From assembly GCA_028379895.1 (NCBI GenBank), contig JAOEKQ010000003.1, positions 93,631 through 157,630 of the forward strand: a stretch of 64,000 bases of DNA, given 5' to 3'. Of this stretch, positions 41,657 to 51,418 are shown in pieces (the first letter of the stretch is position 1; each line of letters opens with the position of its first letter). Position numbers and translations under genes: made by a program. The notes beneath the pieces are model-generated. The model had not been told where the DNA came from. It worked only from the letters and a program-made list of their open reading frames with translations, and searched no databases. Origin of the DNA: Burkholderiales bacterium. Its GTDB lineage: Bacteria; Pseudomonadota; Gammaproteobacteria; Burkholderiales; Eutrophovitaceae.

Positions 41657-41873
41657 GAAGCCACATAAATAACGATAAGAAGATTAATACGCTGTGTTGT
41701 TTGGGATTGAGCGAATACGAAAGAACAAACGGCACAAGTAGTGTTAGCGAAGCTGACACTCAAGCAACACCTAAAATAAGTAAGAAAACTTCAGTTAAGT
41801 CAACGTTTGATTTTTTATATGAAACTAATGTTTAAGTTAAATATTGTTTAATATCAATACCTTAGAATAAAAT

Positions 41874-41897
41874 AACTACTCCCACTCAATAGTAACG
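41874..41897. repeat. Left direct repeat of the guaA 3' end (putative att site)
   Basis: The 17-base core aactactcccactcaat is identical to 47093-47109 inside the end of guaA. Extended to 24 bases the two copies differ at two positions. Read on the minus strand it spells the guaA C-terminal codons VTIEWE-stop, against ATIEWE-stop in the intact gene. Confidence 0.85.
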
Positions 41898-41980
41898 TAT
41901 GTTTTATTCCATTATTTATCAATTACTTACTTCACCAATAAAGTGTATGTGTAACTTGTGTGTAACTCACCATACACTCT

Positions 41981-42006
41981 GCACGTTTTTCCTACGCTTT
42001 TGTAAC
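41981..42006. repeat. Left copy of a 26-base island-end motif
   Basis: The sequence gcacgtttttcctacgcttt followed by tgtaac is nearly repeated at 46709-46734 (gcacgtttttctacgcttgc then tgtaac). Both copies lie in noncoding DNA close to the two ends of the island and have the same orientation. Confidence 0.55.
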
Positions 42007-42096
42007 TATTGCAATTCAATAGTTTACGCAATCATTTGTTACACACTGTAAGACGAAGAACGTGCCAAAACCATACTCGTTCTTCTGTTCGTTTGT

Positions 42097-42528
42097 TCAC
42101 TTGTTTTTTTGTGTCACTCGTCTGCCGTACTGTGCTTGCGTCTCAATAAGCGCATCTAACTCACCAAGTTCAGCAGCTTCACGCACTTTAGCTAGCATAT
42201 CAGCAACCTCTGCTTCACTAGCTAGCTCGATTGCATTCTTACCTTTGGCAAACTCTAAAGGCTTACTTCCATAGCGCACTACAAGATTTATCTTTCCATC
42301 AACACTAGCAGCCCACCAACGCTTAACACGTTTAGCAACTTCAACTTTGCGTTGGTTACCATGTTCGTCAGCAACCCACTTGTGTTGCGTAGGTGTATAG
42401 TCTTTGTTTGCTGCAAGTTGGATTTGTTCATCAACCTTTGCAATCAGCTTGCGACGACGAACTGCGATAGGATTGTTGTTTTGCAGTGGATTAAAAGCAA
42501 CGAAATTTAGTGTATCAAGTATAGTCAT
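42097..42528 (-). CDS. DUF6641-like hypothetical protein
   Basis: This 143-aa soluble, basic protein begins MTILDTLNFVAFNPLQNNNP and continues IAVRRRKLIAKVDEQIQLA, which resembles the DUF6641 group of small proteins of unknown function; this assignment is tentative. The middle contains VKRWWAASVDGKINLVVRYG and the end is a charged helix (EAEVADMLAKVREAAELGEL). An excellent AAGGAGG lies five bases before the ATG at 42528, so this start is preferred over an in-frame TTG nine codons upstream. It is the last gene in the island before the left border. Confidence 0.7.
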   Translation of the reverse strand: MTILDTLNFVAFNPLQNNNPIAVRRRKLIAKVDEQIQLAANKDYTPTQHKWVADEHGNQRKVEVAKRVKRWWAASVDGKINLVVRYGSKPLEFAKGKNAIELASEAEVADMLAKVREAAELGELDALIETQAQYGRRVTQKNK

Positions 42529-42593
42529 AACAGCCTCCTTATTAGCTAAAAGCATTGTGCTTTCAGAGTTCGAAGGCTGTCATCCAAAGGTTT

Positions 42594-42730
42594 TTATTTA
42601 CATATATAATGCCATCTAATGTGACTGATTAGAGCGGCGGTTACTAATCTATTCCCGTTTGGGCTTAAAATAACAGTATCGATAGCAAAGTCATCATCTG
42701 CGCCAAAAAACACATCACTTCCACTTAACG
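42594..42730 (-). pseudogene. C-terminal remnant of an SGNH hydrolase
   Basis: On the minus strand about 45 codons read SGSDVFFGADDDFAIDTV, then ILSPNGNRLVTAALISHI and a TAA. This matches the last block of SGNH/GDSL esterases (D-x-x-H followed by L-S-x-x-G-N-R-L-V), except that the catalytic histidine position is isoleucine. There is no start codon. It directly follows a carbamoyltransferase fragment, in the same order as the intact pair next door. Confidence 0.6.
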
Positions 42731-42802
42731 TTGCTGAAGTTCCGTCTCAGACGCACGTGGTGAACAACCAAACAATGCATCAAACTTTTTGTTTGTAATC
42801 GA
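42731..42802 (-). pseudogene. Internal fragment of a carbamoyltransferase gene
   Basis: About 72 bases on the minus strand encode TNKKFDALFGCSPRASETEL followed by a stop soon after, matching TNKKFDALFGGPPRTSEMEL of the intact gene (complement of about 45088-45158). Nucleotide identity by eye is about 85 percent with that copy and lower with the chromosomal copy at 17030-17100. It is a fossil of a third carbamoyltransferase. Confidence 0.75.
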
Positions 42803-42832
42803 TGATAGCCCTCAAAGGTTGTAATCTGACGA

Positions 42833-44077
42833 TTAGTCAGCAACAGGGAAAAGACCCAAACATGAGTCCTTAATCGTGAATATTTCTGGGTAACCCTTCA
42901 ACATTTCTGCAACTATAACTTTACTCAACATTCTATCACCGAGCGTTCGGCCAAAATCATCATCCGGACCGCGGAGGAAGTGTATATCATCACCAAAAAT
43001 GGTCTCAGAAGTATCACTAAACAAATCAGATAAATCTATAAATTTAGGGGAAATTAAGGTAGAACCCCTTAGTTGTTCGTATTGTTTTTCATAGTTCATA
43101 TTTCTAACAAGAGTTTTTTCTACATTTGTTAATGGTTTATAAATCGGCGCGGGTTGTAAAAACACTAATGCTGGAATACCCTTGTCGCCAGCGATGTTCA
43201 GAAAGGTTCTAACGAATGATTGATAGCGATCAATATTTTCTACATTAGCAGGTTTATAAGTAGCCATATTTTGCAATAGAATATGCTCATCGGCACCACC
43301 TTGCGATACGCTGATGCTATTAATCAAAAATGATCTCACAGTTAGCAGTGACAATTTTGTGACACTTAAATTCTCAAATATAGTCCCTTTAAAGAACTCA
43401 AACATTTCATCTAGCAGTCTAAGTTTAACCTGAAGTTTAAGGTTCCTTGCAGCCACTTCAAAATTACTAGAGGGTTGAGCCAAATCTATGTTACTACCGA
43501 TCATGTAATGTTCATTGAATCCCTCTATTGATAACGCTGTGTCTAAATAATCGCCATACAAGATTAAACCGATACTTTGCGATGGATGCTTCCAACTACC
43601 ATCGGAAAAATTAAGGACAGAGAATTCGACATTCTTGTCTTTAACGTTAATGCACTGATTCAATAGTTCTTGAAAATAACCTGGTACGTTATAAGACGCG
43701 AACTGAGAGGCGACAGAACCGCCAAAAATACCAACCCTATGTATATTTTGATTTTCCCAATCCAATCGGTTTCCAAGTAATTGCAATTCATTGAGTTGCA
43801 TACATTTGTTGTGAGTGGCAGCAAAATAAGGATGAAGTTGAAGAGTGTTGCTATATTCACTGCAAAATCCTTCGACACTATTAAGCATTTTACGGTGATT
43901 ATTGCGGTCCCAAGCTAAAACAATATCTTGGGAAGTTACATTCTGATACCCAATAATTGATATAACCAACGACGAGCCAGCAAAAAGTGGTATCAATATA
44001 GAAGATAAAACTAACACTAACGATAATGTGATCGATCTCATCTTTTTAATATTGATAAATTTTTTAATCCAACTCAT
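42833..44077 (-). CDS. Membrane-anchored SGNH hydrolase-like protein
   Basis: The protein (414 aa) has a short basic cytoplasmic start (MSWIKKFINIKKMR), one membrane segment (about residues 14-40) and an extracytoplasmic SGNH-type domain: block I VGIFGGSVASQFASYNVP (Ser near residue 118) and a C-terminal FGDDIHFLRG with the Asp-x-x-His pair. Such proteins often act as esterases or acetyl transferases on cell-surface sugars. The start at 44077 has a GAGGAAC sequence at good distance and overlaps the carbamoyltransferase end by 14 bases. The chromosomal module at 16-18 kb lacks this gene. Confidence 0.75.
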   Translation of the reverse strand: MSWIKKFINIKKMRSITLSLVLVLSSILIPLFAGSSLVISIIGYQNVTSQDIVLAWDRNNHRKMLNSVEGFCSEYSNTLQLHPYFAATHNKCMQLNELQLLGNRLDWENQNIHRVGIFGGSVASQFASYNVPGYFQELLNQCINVKDKNVEFSVLNFSDGSWKHPSQSIGLILYGDYLDTALSIEGFNEHYMIGSNIDLAQPSSNFEVAARNLKLQVKLRLLDEMFEFFKGTIFENLSVTKLSLLTVRSFLINSISVSQGGADEHILLQNMATYKPANVENIDRYQSFVRTFLNIAGDKGIPALVFLQPAPIYKPLTNVEKTLVRNMNYEKQYEQLRGSTLISPKFIDLSDLFSDTSETIFGDDIHFLRGPDDDFGRTLGDRMLSKVIVAEMLKGYPEIFTIKDSCLGLFPVAD

Positions 44078-45902
44078 AACGTTCCTCGTAATTCTCTTTA
44101 AGCGTTTTGTCTTGATGTTCTTTGTAAAGTACATAATTCCCAACAGATAATACATCCATGTCAGTACCCATAAAGCACTTAAACGCATCTGTTGGTGTAC
44201 AAATTATTGGTTCACCACGAACATTAAACGACGTGTTTACAACAAGTGGACAGCCAGTTTGCTCTTTGAATTTCGAGATAACAGCATGGTACTTAGGGTT
44301 TGTATCAGCGTGAACTGTCTGTATACGAGCAGAATAATCTACGTGCGTAATTGCTGGAACAGAGGAACGCAGGACATTCAGCTTATCAATACCAAAGAGC
44401 GCTTCCTCTTCTTTAGTCATAGAGCGACGTTTATCGTTTTGAACGTCTGCAACCAGAAGCATGTAAGGACTATCTGTCTCATGCTCAAACCATTCACCTA
44501 AATCATCTCTTAAGACACTAGGAGCAAATGGACGGAAACTTTCTCGGTATTTAACTTTTAGGTTAAGTTGTTTTTGCATGACTGGCGAACGCGGATCAGC
44601 AATGATACTGCGCCCACCAAGTGCTCTTGGACCAAATTCCATGCGTCCTTGCATCCAACCCACCGCTTTTTCATCAGCTAATGCGGACGCTACCTCTTCA
44701 ATCATTTCAGACTCAGAAAGCTTTTTGAAGTTTGCACCACAAGCTTCGAGTTCAGTCTCAATTTCTTTATCTGTGAACTCAGGGCCCAAGTAAGCACCCT
44801 TCATCGCATCACGCTCGGTTGCAGTAACACGTTCCTTATTGTGATGAAGGTACCAAATTGATAGAGCAGCGCCTAATGCACCACCAGCATCTCCGGCTGC
44901 AGGTTGAATCCAAATATTGTTGAAGATTTTTTCGCGTAACAAAATGCCATTTACAACACAGTTAAGTGCTACACCGCCAGCAAGGCATAAGTTACGTTCA
45001 CCAGTTTCTTTGGCTATTCCTCTGGCTAGTTCGAGTACGATATCCTCAGTCACCTTTTGAACTGAAGCTGCTAAATCCATTTCTCGCTGTGTAAGTTCCA
45101 TCTCAGACGTGCGTGGTGGACCACCAAACAATGCATCAAACTTCTTGTTTGTCATCGTTAAACCAGTTGCGTAATCAAAGTAACTCATATCTAACTGGAA
45201 ACTGCCGTCTTCAGCAACTGTGATGAGTTTTTCACGTATTAAGTCTGCGTAGCGAGGTTTTCCATATGGAGCTAATCCCATCACCTTGTATTCACCAGAG
45301 TTAACTTTAAACCCTGTGTAATATGTGAATGCAGAGTAGAGTAAGCCAAGTGAATGTGGAAAGTGTATTTCCTTCACGACTTGTAAGTCACTACCTTTAC
45401 CAATCGCCAGAGATGTTGTTGTCCACTCACCTACACCATCTAGCGTTAACACTGCTGCGCTATCAAAGGGAGAAGGATAATATGCACTCGCTGCATGTGA
45501 TAAGTGATGCTCAGAGAACAACAAACGCTCACGCCAATCAACCCCATTATCTAGTGTTGATTTCAACTCTTTGAAGAGCGCTGATTTTTGAAAAAGTTTG
45601 TCTTTTATCCATACTGGCATCGCTTTAGCGAAGCTTGTAAACCCTTTAGGTGCAAAGGCTAGGTACGTTTCGAGCAGTCTCTCAAACTTAACAAACGGCT
45701 TTTCGTAGAATACAACATTGTCGATATCCTTTGCTGCTATTCCAGCCTCTTTTAAACAATACTGAATTGCATGAGTAGGGAAGCCGGCATCGTGTTTCTT
45801 ACGAGTAAAGCGCTCTTCTTGAGCTGCAGCAAAAATCTCACCGTCCTTGAGCAAGCATGCCGCGCTGTCGTGATAAAAGGCAGAAACACCTAAGATATAC
45901 AT
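44064..45902 (-). CDS. NodU/SxtI-type O-carbamoyltransferase (island copy)
   Basis: This 612-aa enzyme is a close paralogue of the one at 16017-17852, with the same landmarks: HDSAACLLKDG near the start, EHHLSHA (His132, His136), DGVGEWTTTS, GWMQGRMEFGPRALGGRSI and NTSFNVRGEPIIC. It differs at many third codon positions, so it is not a recent local duplicate. AGGA lies seven bases before the ATG. It overlaps the SGNH gene downstream and is nine bases from the SxtK-like gene upstream. The acceptor is unknown; the linked membrane proteins and SGNH domain suggest an envelope polymer. Confidence 0.93.
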   Translation of the reverse strand: MYILGVSAFYHDSAACLLKDGEIFAAAQEERFTRKKHDAGFPTHAIQYCLKEAGIAAKDIDNVVFYEKPFVKFERLLETYLAFAPKGFTSFAKAMPVWIKDKLFQKSALFKELKSTLDNGVDWRERLLFSEHHLSHAASAYYPSPFDSAAVLTLDGVGEWTTTSLAIGKGSDLQVVKEIHFPHSLGLLYSAFTYYTGFKVNSGEYKVMGLAPYGKPRYADLIREKLITVAEDGSFQLDMSYFDYATGLTMTNKKFDALFGGPPRTSEMELTQREMDLAASVQKVTEDIVLELARGIAKETGERNLCLAGGVALNCVVNGILLREKIFNNIWIQPAAGDAGGALGAALSIWYLHHNKERVTATERDAMKGAYLGPEFTDKEIETELEACGANFKKLSESEMIEEVASALADEKAVGWMQGRMEFGPRALGGRSIIADPRSPVMQKQLNLKVKYRESFRPFAPSVLRDDLGEWFEHETDSPYMLLVADVQNDKRRSMTKEEEALFGIDKLNVLRSSVPAITHVDYSARIQTVHADTNPKYHAVISKFKEQTGCPLVVNTSFNVRGEPIICTPTDAFKCFMGTDMDVLSVGNYVLYKEHQDKTLKENYEERYELD

Positions 45903-45911
45903 GCGCCATTC

Positions 45912-46061
45912 CTAAAAGAGTGTGTATATGAAAGGCGCTACTACAGAACCTTGCGCAAGTATCAGCAAGCCGCCGAGAATCAACATTACGATTATGATGG
46001 GCGCTAGCCATAGCTTTTTACGTACACGTAAGAATGCCCAAAGTTCTTTTAAAAAATCCAT
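45912..46061 (-). CDS. Small membrane protein, DUF5989/SxtK-like (island copy)
   Basis: This 49-aa gene starts MDFLKELWAFLRVRKKLWLAP, followed by one hydrophobic segment and the tail SVVAPFIYTLF, nearly the same as the product of 17871-18023. A strong GGGAGG lies about seven bases before the ATG. It lies 15 bases after the SxtJ-like gene and nine bases before the carbamoyltransferase gene. Conservation of both ends of such a tiny protein in two divergent copies shows it is under selection. Confidence 0.87.
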   Translation of the reverse strand: MDFLKELWAFLRVRKKLWLAPIIIVMLILGGLLILAQGSVVAPFIYTLF

Positions 46062-46076
46062 CGCAATCCTCCCTAC

Positions 46077-46475
46077 TCAGAATTGTTGTGTGAAGTCGGT
46101 TTGAGGCATAGTTTGAGAGCGTGATTTCCAATGGGTTTCAACTTTCTTAATTTTTAAGCGCAATTCGTCTCGCCCAAAAATTTTCATAATCAAAGCATAT
46201 GGTGTGAAAAGCCCAAAGAAGATAACCCCAAGGACGATTGGGCTTACTATCACGCTAAGAAGGAGTCCAAACCGCATCCATAGCTTATTCAGAGGTAGAA
46301 GTGCATCGCTCTTTATCAGCGTGACAAGCAGAAATAACAATGCTGCTACAATAAATAAATATGCCCACGTTACATTATCTGAGTAATAGAAATAGGCTGC
46401 CACTACTACGAAGACGAATGTAAAGAAAAATCCAAACTTTCGATTGGAAGGAAGTTCAATTTCTGAGAACTTCAT
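46077..46475 (-). CDS. SxtJ family membrane protein (island copy)
   Basis: This 132-aa protein has the SxtJ pattern: LPSNRKFGFFFTFVF at the start, hydrophobic segments at about 15-30, 36-55, 68-85 and 87-103, KSDALLPLNKLWMRFG in the middle loop and FGRDELRLKIKKVETHWKSR at the end. It parallels the chromosomal copy at 18035-18442. Its ATG overlaps the stop of the preceding H-NS-like reading frame by four bases (ATGA), so translation of the operon may depend on that damaged upstream gene. Confidence 0.88.
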   Translation of the reverse strand: MKFSEIELPSNRKFGFFFTFVFVVVAAYFYYSDNVTWAYLFIVAALLFLLVTLIKSDALLPLNKLWMRFGLLLSVIVSPIVLGVIFFGLFTPYALIMKIFGRDELRLKIKKVETHWKSRSQTMPQTDFTQQF

Positions 46476-46648
46476 TGCTTCTTCCGCCCCTCAGCCAACG
46501 AGCCTTTCAGCATCCCAGCAGTAAAGCCAAACTCTTTGCATAGGCGCTTTACTTCTTTCAGTGAGTTAGCACGTTCGTTCTTCTTAGCTTCAACCATTTG
46601 CTACTGGATTGTTTCCATTTCAGCTTTCAATTCGTCATAGGATTTCAT
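46472..46648 (-). pseudogene. Small H-NS-like protein gene interrupted by an in-frame amber codon
   Basis: The frame starts with ATG at 46648 after a strong GGAGG and reads MKSYDELKAEMETIQ, TAG (46601-46603), then QMVEAKKNERANSLKEVKRL, CKEFGFTAGML and a basic end AEGRKKQ. It would make 58 aa, with an N-terminal coiled-coil and C-terminal basic DNA-binding-like tail as in small H-NS-family proteins. The coding pattern continues unchanged across the TAG. An ATG two codons later (46597) could restart translation to give 41 aa. The frame's end overlaps the SxtJ start by four bases, so the upstream reading may couple to the operon. Confidence 0.6.
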
Positions 46649-47092
46649 CTCACACCTCCATAAGTTAAGTGTCAGTCTTATACTATAGATTTGTTGAGAG
46701 CATGAACAGCACGTTTTTCTACGCTTGCTGTAACGAGTTGTATTGTGACAAAAGTATTTGCTCAGCGTCTCACTATGCCAGTCAGTCACTGTGTCAACCA
46801 TACAGTCAAACAGCTTCAAACCGTGCACTTTTGGCGTGTTTTCAGTGTTTTTCTCTACTATCTTGTTGATTAGGTAACGGTGGTTGTGGACGAATAGGTG
46901 TGAAGTCTGTTCGTTCTGTGTCTTTTGGTGTCGTCTGTTGCTGTGGTTGTTGCGTGACTATCTTTGTCTTTGGAACTGCGACAGTGCGTGTGACTGTATG
47001 AAAAAAGACTAAGGAAATCAACGATTGATTTGTGACTGTGAAAGTAATGTGTAAGTAATAAATCGTTATAAATCAATTACTTAAATAATAAA
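46649..47092. other. Intergenic region at the guaA end of the island
   Basis: These 444 bases separate the H-NS-like frame from guaA. They contain the right copy of the 26-base motif (46709-46734), a TATAGTATAAG sequence at 46682-46690 (minus strand) that could be the -10 region of the island operon, and low-complexity TGTTG/GTCTG-rich sequence. No integrase gene or fragment is visible on either strand. Confidence 0.5.
46709..46734. repeat. Right copy of the 26-base island-end motif
   Basis: This is the partner of 41981-42006, with one base inserted and one missing relative to it. It lies about 60 bases upstream of the H-NS-like start and may be a regulator or recombinase binding site. Confidence 0.55.
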
Positions 47093-47116
47093 AACTACTC
47101 CCACTCAATTGTAGCG
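47093..47116. repeat. Right direct repeat (guaA 3' end, putative att site)
   Basis: This is the copy of the repeat inside intact guaA. Its core aactactcccactcaat (47093-47109) covers the stop codon and last codons IEWE. Confidence 0.85.
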
Positions 47117-48663
47117 GGAGGCTTGCCAGAGATGTCGTAAACAACGCGGTTAATACCTCTCACTTCATTTATGATTCTGGTAGAAATTTTTGACAGTAAC
47201 TCGTGAGGCAAAGGGGCCCAATTAGCCGTCATAAAGTCCGAAGTTTCTACTGCTCTGAGCGCCACGACATACTCATAAGTACGTCCGTCTCCCATTACTC
47301 CAACGGACTTAACTGGTAAAAAAACAGCGAAAGCTTGGGCAGTTTTTTCATACCACCCTGATTTCACTAATTCCTCAATAAAAATCGCATCCGCTTCTCT
47401 TAGACAATCAGCATATGATTTTTTAACTTCTCCGAGGATGCGCACACCAAGCCCTGGTCCAGGAAACGGATGTCGGAAGACCATTTTTCTGGGTAGACCA
47501 AGCGCTACACCTAAGTGGCGAACTTCGTCTTTAAAAAGATCTCTGAGCGGCTCGAGAAGTCTCAGGTTGAGCGTATCAGGGAGTCCTCCAACATTGTGAT
47601 GAGATTTTATAGTCTTCGCTTTTTTAGTTTTCGACCCGGCCGATTCAATAACATCAGGATATATTGTTCCTTGTGCAAGCCATCGTGCGTTCGGTAATTT
47701 CGCAGCTTCTTCTTGAAAAATATCTACGAACTCCTTACCAATAACCTTTCTCTTTTCTTCCGGGTCAATTACTCCTGATAGCGAGTGCATGAACCGCTCA
47801 GCCGCATCAACATGTATTACGTTAACACCCAGATTTTCCTTAAAAGTAGCCATCACCTGTTCAGCTTCATTGAGTCTTAATAAGCCATTATCAACGAATA
47901 CGCATGTCAACTGTGCACCAATAGCTTTCTGGATGAGCGCCGCGGCAACCGAAGAGTCTACTCCACCGGATAAACCCAAAATGACCTCATCATCACCCAC
48001 GCAAGTCTTAATACGTGCCACCTCGATATCTATAAATGAGGGCATACTCCAGTCCGCGATACAGCCACATATAGATACAGTGAATCGCTTGAGTATTTCA
48101 GCACCTTGAGAAGTATGAGTGACCTCAGGATGGAACTGAAGTCCGTAAAGATTTCTAATCTCATCAGCCATCCCTGCAATCGGCGTAGAGTCGTTAGAGG
48201 CTATAATTTTGAAACCCCTCGGCAAATCGACAACTTTATCGCCATGGCTCATCCAAACATCCAAAAGGCCGTGATTCTCTAGGTTTGCGCGATCTGATAT
48301 ATCTCTCAATAACTCTGAATGACCTCTGGCTCTTATCTCAGCAAAGCCAAACTCACGTTTTTTCGCAGCGATGACAGTTCCTCCCAGCTGATTCGCCATC
48401 GTCTGCATCCCATAACAAATACCCAAAACCGGAATACCTAGATCAAACACAAAATCTGGAACGGTAGGACTACTGTCATCGTCGTAAACTGAAGAAGGCC
48501 CTCCTGACAGTACAATTCCCTTTGGCTGATACTCGCTAATTTTAGAAACGTCTGCATCGTAAGGGAAAAGCTCACAATACACGCCAATTTCGCGAATTCG
48601 CCTTACAATTAGTTGCGAATATTGAGATCCGAAATCCAATACTAAAATCTTGTTTTTTTGCAT
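47095..48663 (-). CDS. guaA: GMP synthase (glutamine-hydrolysing)
   Basis: GuaA aminates XMP to GMP. The N-terminal class I amidotransferase has GICYGMQTM with nucleophile Cys83 and FHPEVTH; the ATP-pyrophosphatase domain has the P-loop [13 protein letters not shown] near residue 231, and the C-terminal dimerisation domain ends PPATIEWE. The 522 aa are complete, meaning that island insertion left the gene intact. It follows guaB on the same strand after 59 bases, the usual guaBA order. Confidence 0.98.
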   Translation of the reverse strand: MQKNKILVLDFGSQYSQLIVRRIREIGVYCELFPYDADVSKISEYQPKGIVLSGGPSSVYDDDSSPTVPDFVFDLGIPVLGICYGMQTMANQLGGTVIAAKKREFGFAEIRARGHSELLRDISDRANLENHGLLDVWMSHGDKVVDLPRGFKIIASNDSTPIAGMADEIRNLYGLQFHPEVTHTSQGAEILKRFTVSICGCIADWSMPSFIDIEVARIKTCVGDDEVILGLSGGVDSSVAAALIQKAIGAQLTCVFVDNGLLRLNEAEQVMATFKENLGVNVIHVDAAERFMHSLSGVIDPEEKRKVIGKEFVDIFQEEAAKLPNARWLAQGTIYPDVIESAGSKTKKAKTIKSHHNVGGLPDTLNLRLLEPLRDLFKDEVRHLGVALGLPRKMVFRHPFPGPGLGVRILGEVKKSYADCLREADAIFIEELVKSGWYEKTAQAFAVFLPVKSVGVMGDGRTYEYVVALRAVETSDFMTANWAPLPHELLSKISTRIINEVRGINRVVYDISGKPPATIEWE

Positions 48664-48722
48664 TTATTTATGCTTCTGATGTGAGTTAAGCTTGAGTCAG
48701 GTCTGGAAAATACGGTATGGAA

Positions 48723-50575
<1,853 letters not shown>

Positions 50576-50580
50576 CTTGA

Positions 50581-50895
50581 CTAAGTTGGGCTTCGCTGCA
50601 CTCTTTTGGAAATCAAGCGGCCACTGCGTCTCAGCTCTTTAGGATCCGCTATTAAGTCACGATAGATCTCTATGCGATCACCATCACCGACAATCGCTGT
50701 CACCTTCATGCGCTTGCCCCAAACACCGATAGACAAGGGCTGAATACCCAAACAACTTTGTGCAATAGACGCGACTCGTGATTTTCCTAACACCTGGACG
50801 ATAGTACTTCCAGAGTCGACCGACAGAAATTCTGAATGCTCCTCCATGTCTGTCACGAACAAAACTTCAACATCGATTAAAGGTTTATCACTCAT
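50581..50895 (-). CDS. rnfH: RnfH/RatB family protein
   Basis: This 104-aa protein has a beta-grasp (ubiquitin-like) fold of the UPF0125 family, with VEVLFVTDMEEHSEFLSVDSG, the central GIWG-like IGVWGKRMKVTAIVGDGDRIEIYRDLIADPKELRR core and a basic tail. It is encoded immediately after ratA with an 8-base overlap, the normal ratA-rnfH arrangement next to smpB. Precise function remains unsettled. Confidence 0.9.
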   Translation of the reverse strand: MSDKPLIDVEVLFVTDMEEHSEFLSVDSGSTIVQVLGKSRVASIAQSCLGIQPLSIGVWGKRMKVTAIVGDGDRIEIYRDLIADPKELRRSGRLISKRVQRSPT

Positions 50896-51334
50896 CTAAC
50901 TCATCCGCTCGTCGAACAAAGGAATCAACAAATGTTTCTGCAATCCGATCAAAAACTGGGCCTATCAATTTCGACATCAGCACATTTGAAAATTGATAAC
51001 GCAGCTCAAACTCAATTCGGCTACCATTAGCACCTAGCGGCGTAAAGGTCCACTGCCCGTCAAGTTGCTTAAAGGGCCCCTCTAAGAGATTCATCCTAAT
51101 GCCGCCTGGCGAGCTTTGCGTCGGTCGAAGTAGCTCATTCTTGGTTTTAAAAGCCTTGTTAATTCCTTTGTAACCAATAGTAATTTCAGCAATCATCTGT
51201 GACTCAGATTGCTCATCAATGCATGCGCCCCCGCACCAAGGAAGAAAATCTGGATACCGATCCACGGAATTAACGAGATCGTAGATCTGGTCCGCAGAGT
51301 GATTAACAAGAGCAGATTTCTTTACCGTCGACAT
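50888..51334 (-). CDS. ratA: RatA/COQ10-like START-domain protein
   Basis: This 148-aa protein has the START/coenzyme Q-binding fold. The landmarks are ALVNHSADQIYDLVNSVDRYPDFLPWC at the start, LLEGPFKQLDGQWTFTPLG in the middle and IAETFVDSFVRRADEL at the end. Homologues bind ubiquinone, and E. coli RatA was reported to affect 70S ribosome assembly. It is divergent from smpB, separated by 84 bases, as in many gammaproteobacteria. Confidence 0.92.
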   Translation of the reverse strand: MSTVKKSALVNHSADQIYDLVNSVDRYPDFLPWCGGACIDEQSESQMIAEITIGYKGINKAFKTKNELLRPTQSSPGGIRMNLLEGPFKQLDGQWTFTPLGANGSRIEFELRYQFSNVLMSKLIGPVFDRIAETFVDSFVRRADELDE

Positions 51335-51418
51335 ACAAGATCAATTACCATTGCGAAACATTAAGCATAAACTGTTCATTTGGAATAACATACCGATTCT
51401 CTAATGGATCTTCAATAA

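Larger units (their letters stand above)
41657..42096. other. Intergenic region holding the left island border
   Basis: These 440 AT-rich bases contain the left copy of the guaA-end repeat (41874-41897) and repeated motifs: two TGTGTAACT copies near 41950-41966 and the sequence at 41981-42006 that recurs near the other end of the island. No ORF with a ribosome site was found, and no integrase remnant. Confidence 0.55.
41874..47116. mobile_element. Genomic island inserted at the 3' end of guaA
   Basis: A 5.2-kb segment lies between two copies of the guaA terminus, one inside intact guaA (47093-47116) and one orphan copy (41874-41897). The 3' end of guaA is a known target of integrative elements, which restore the gene's last codons on insertion. 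The cargo is a DUF6641-like gene, an SGNH hydrolase, a carbamoyltransferase, SxtK-like and SxtJ-like genes, a small H-NS-like gene with an amber codon, and decayed copies of the carbamoyltransferase-SGNH pair. There is no integrase, transposase or replication gene, so the element looks degenerate or mobilised in trans. Confidence 0.75.

Noticed and set aside
42660..42730. RTX-type calcium-binding repeat (GSDVFFGADDDF)
   Set aside because: Only one imperfect repeat is present, and the following D-T-V-x-L-S-P-N-G-N-R-L-V fits an SGNH C-terminal block better.
46870..47076. A 68-codon minus-strand ORF next to guaA as a possible integrase remnant
   Set aside because: It is low-complexity Thr/Ser/His sequence without any tyrosine or serine recombinase motif and has no ribosome site.
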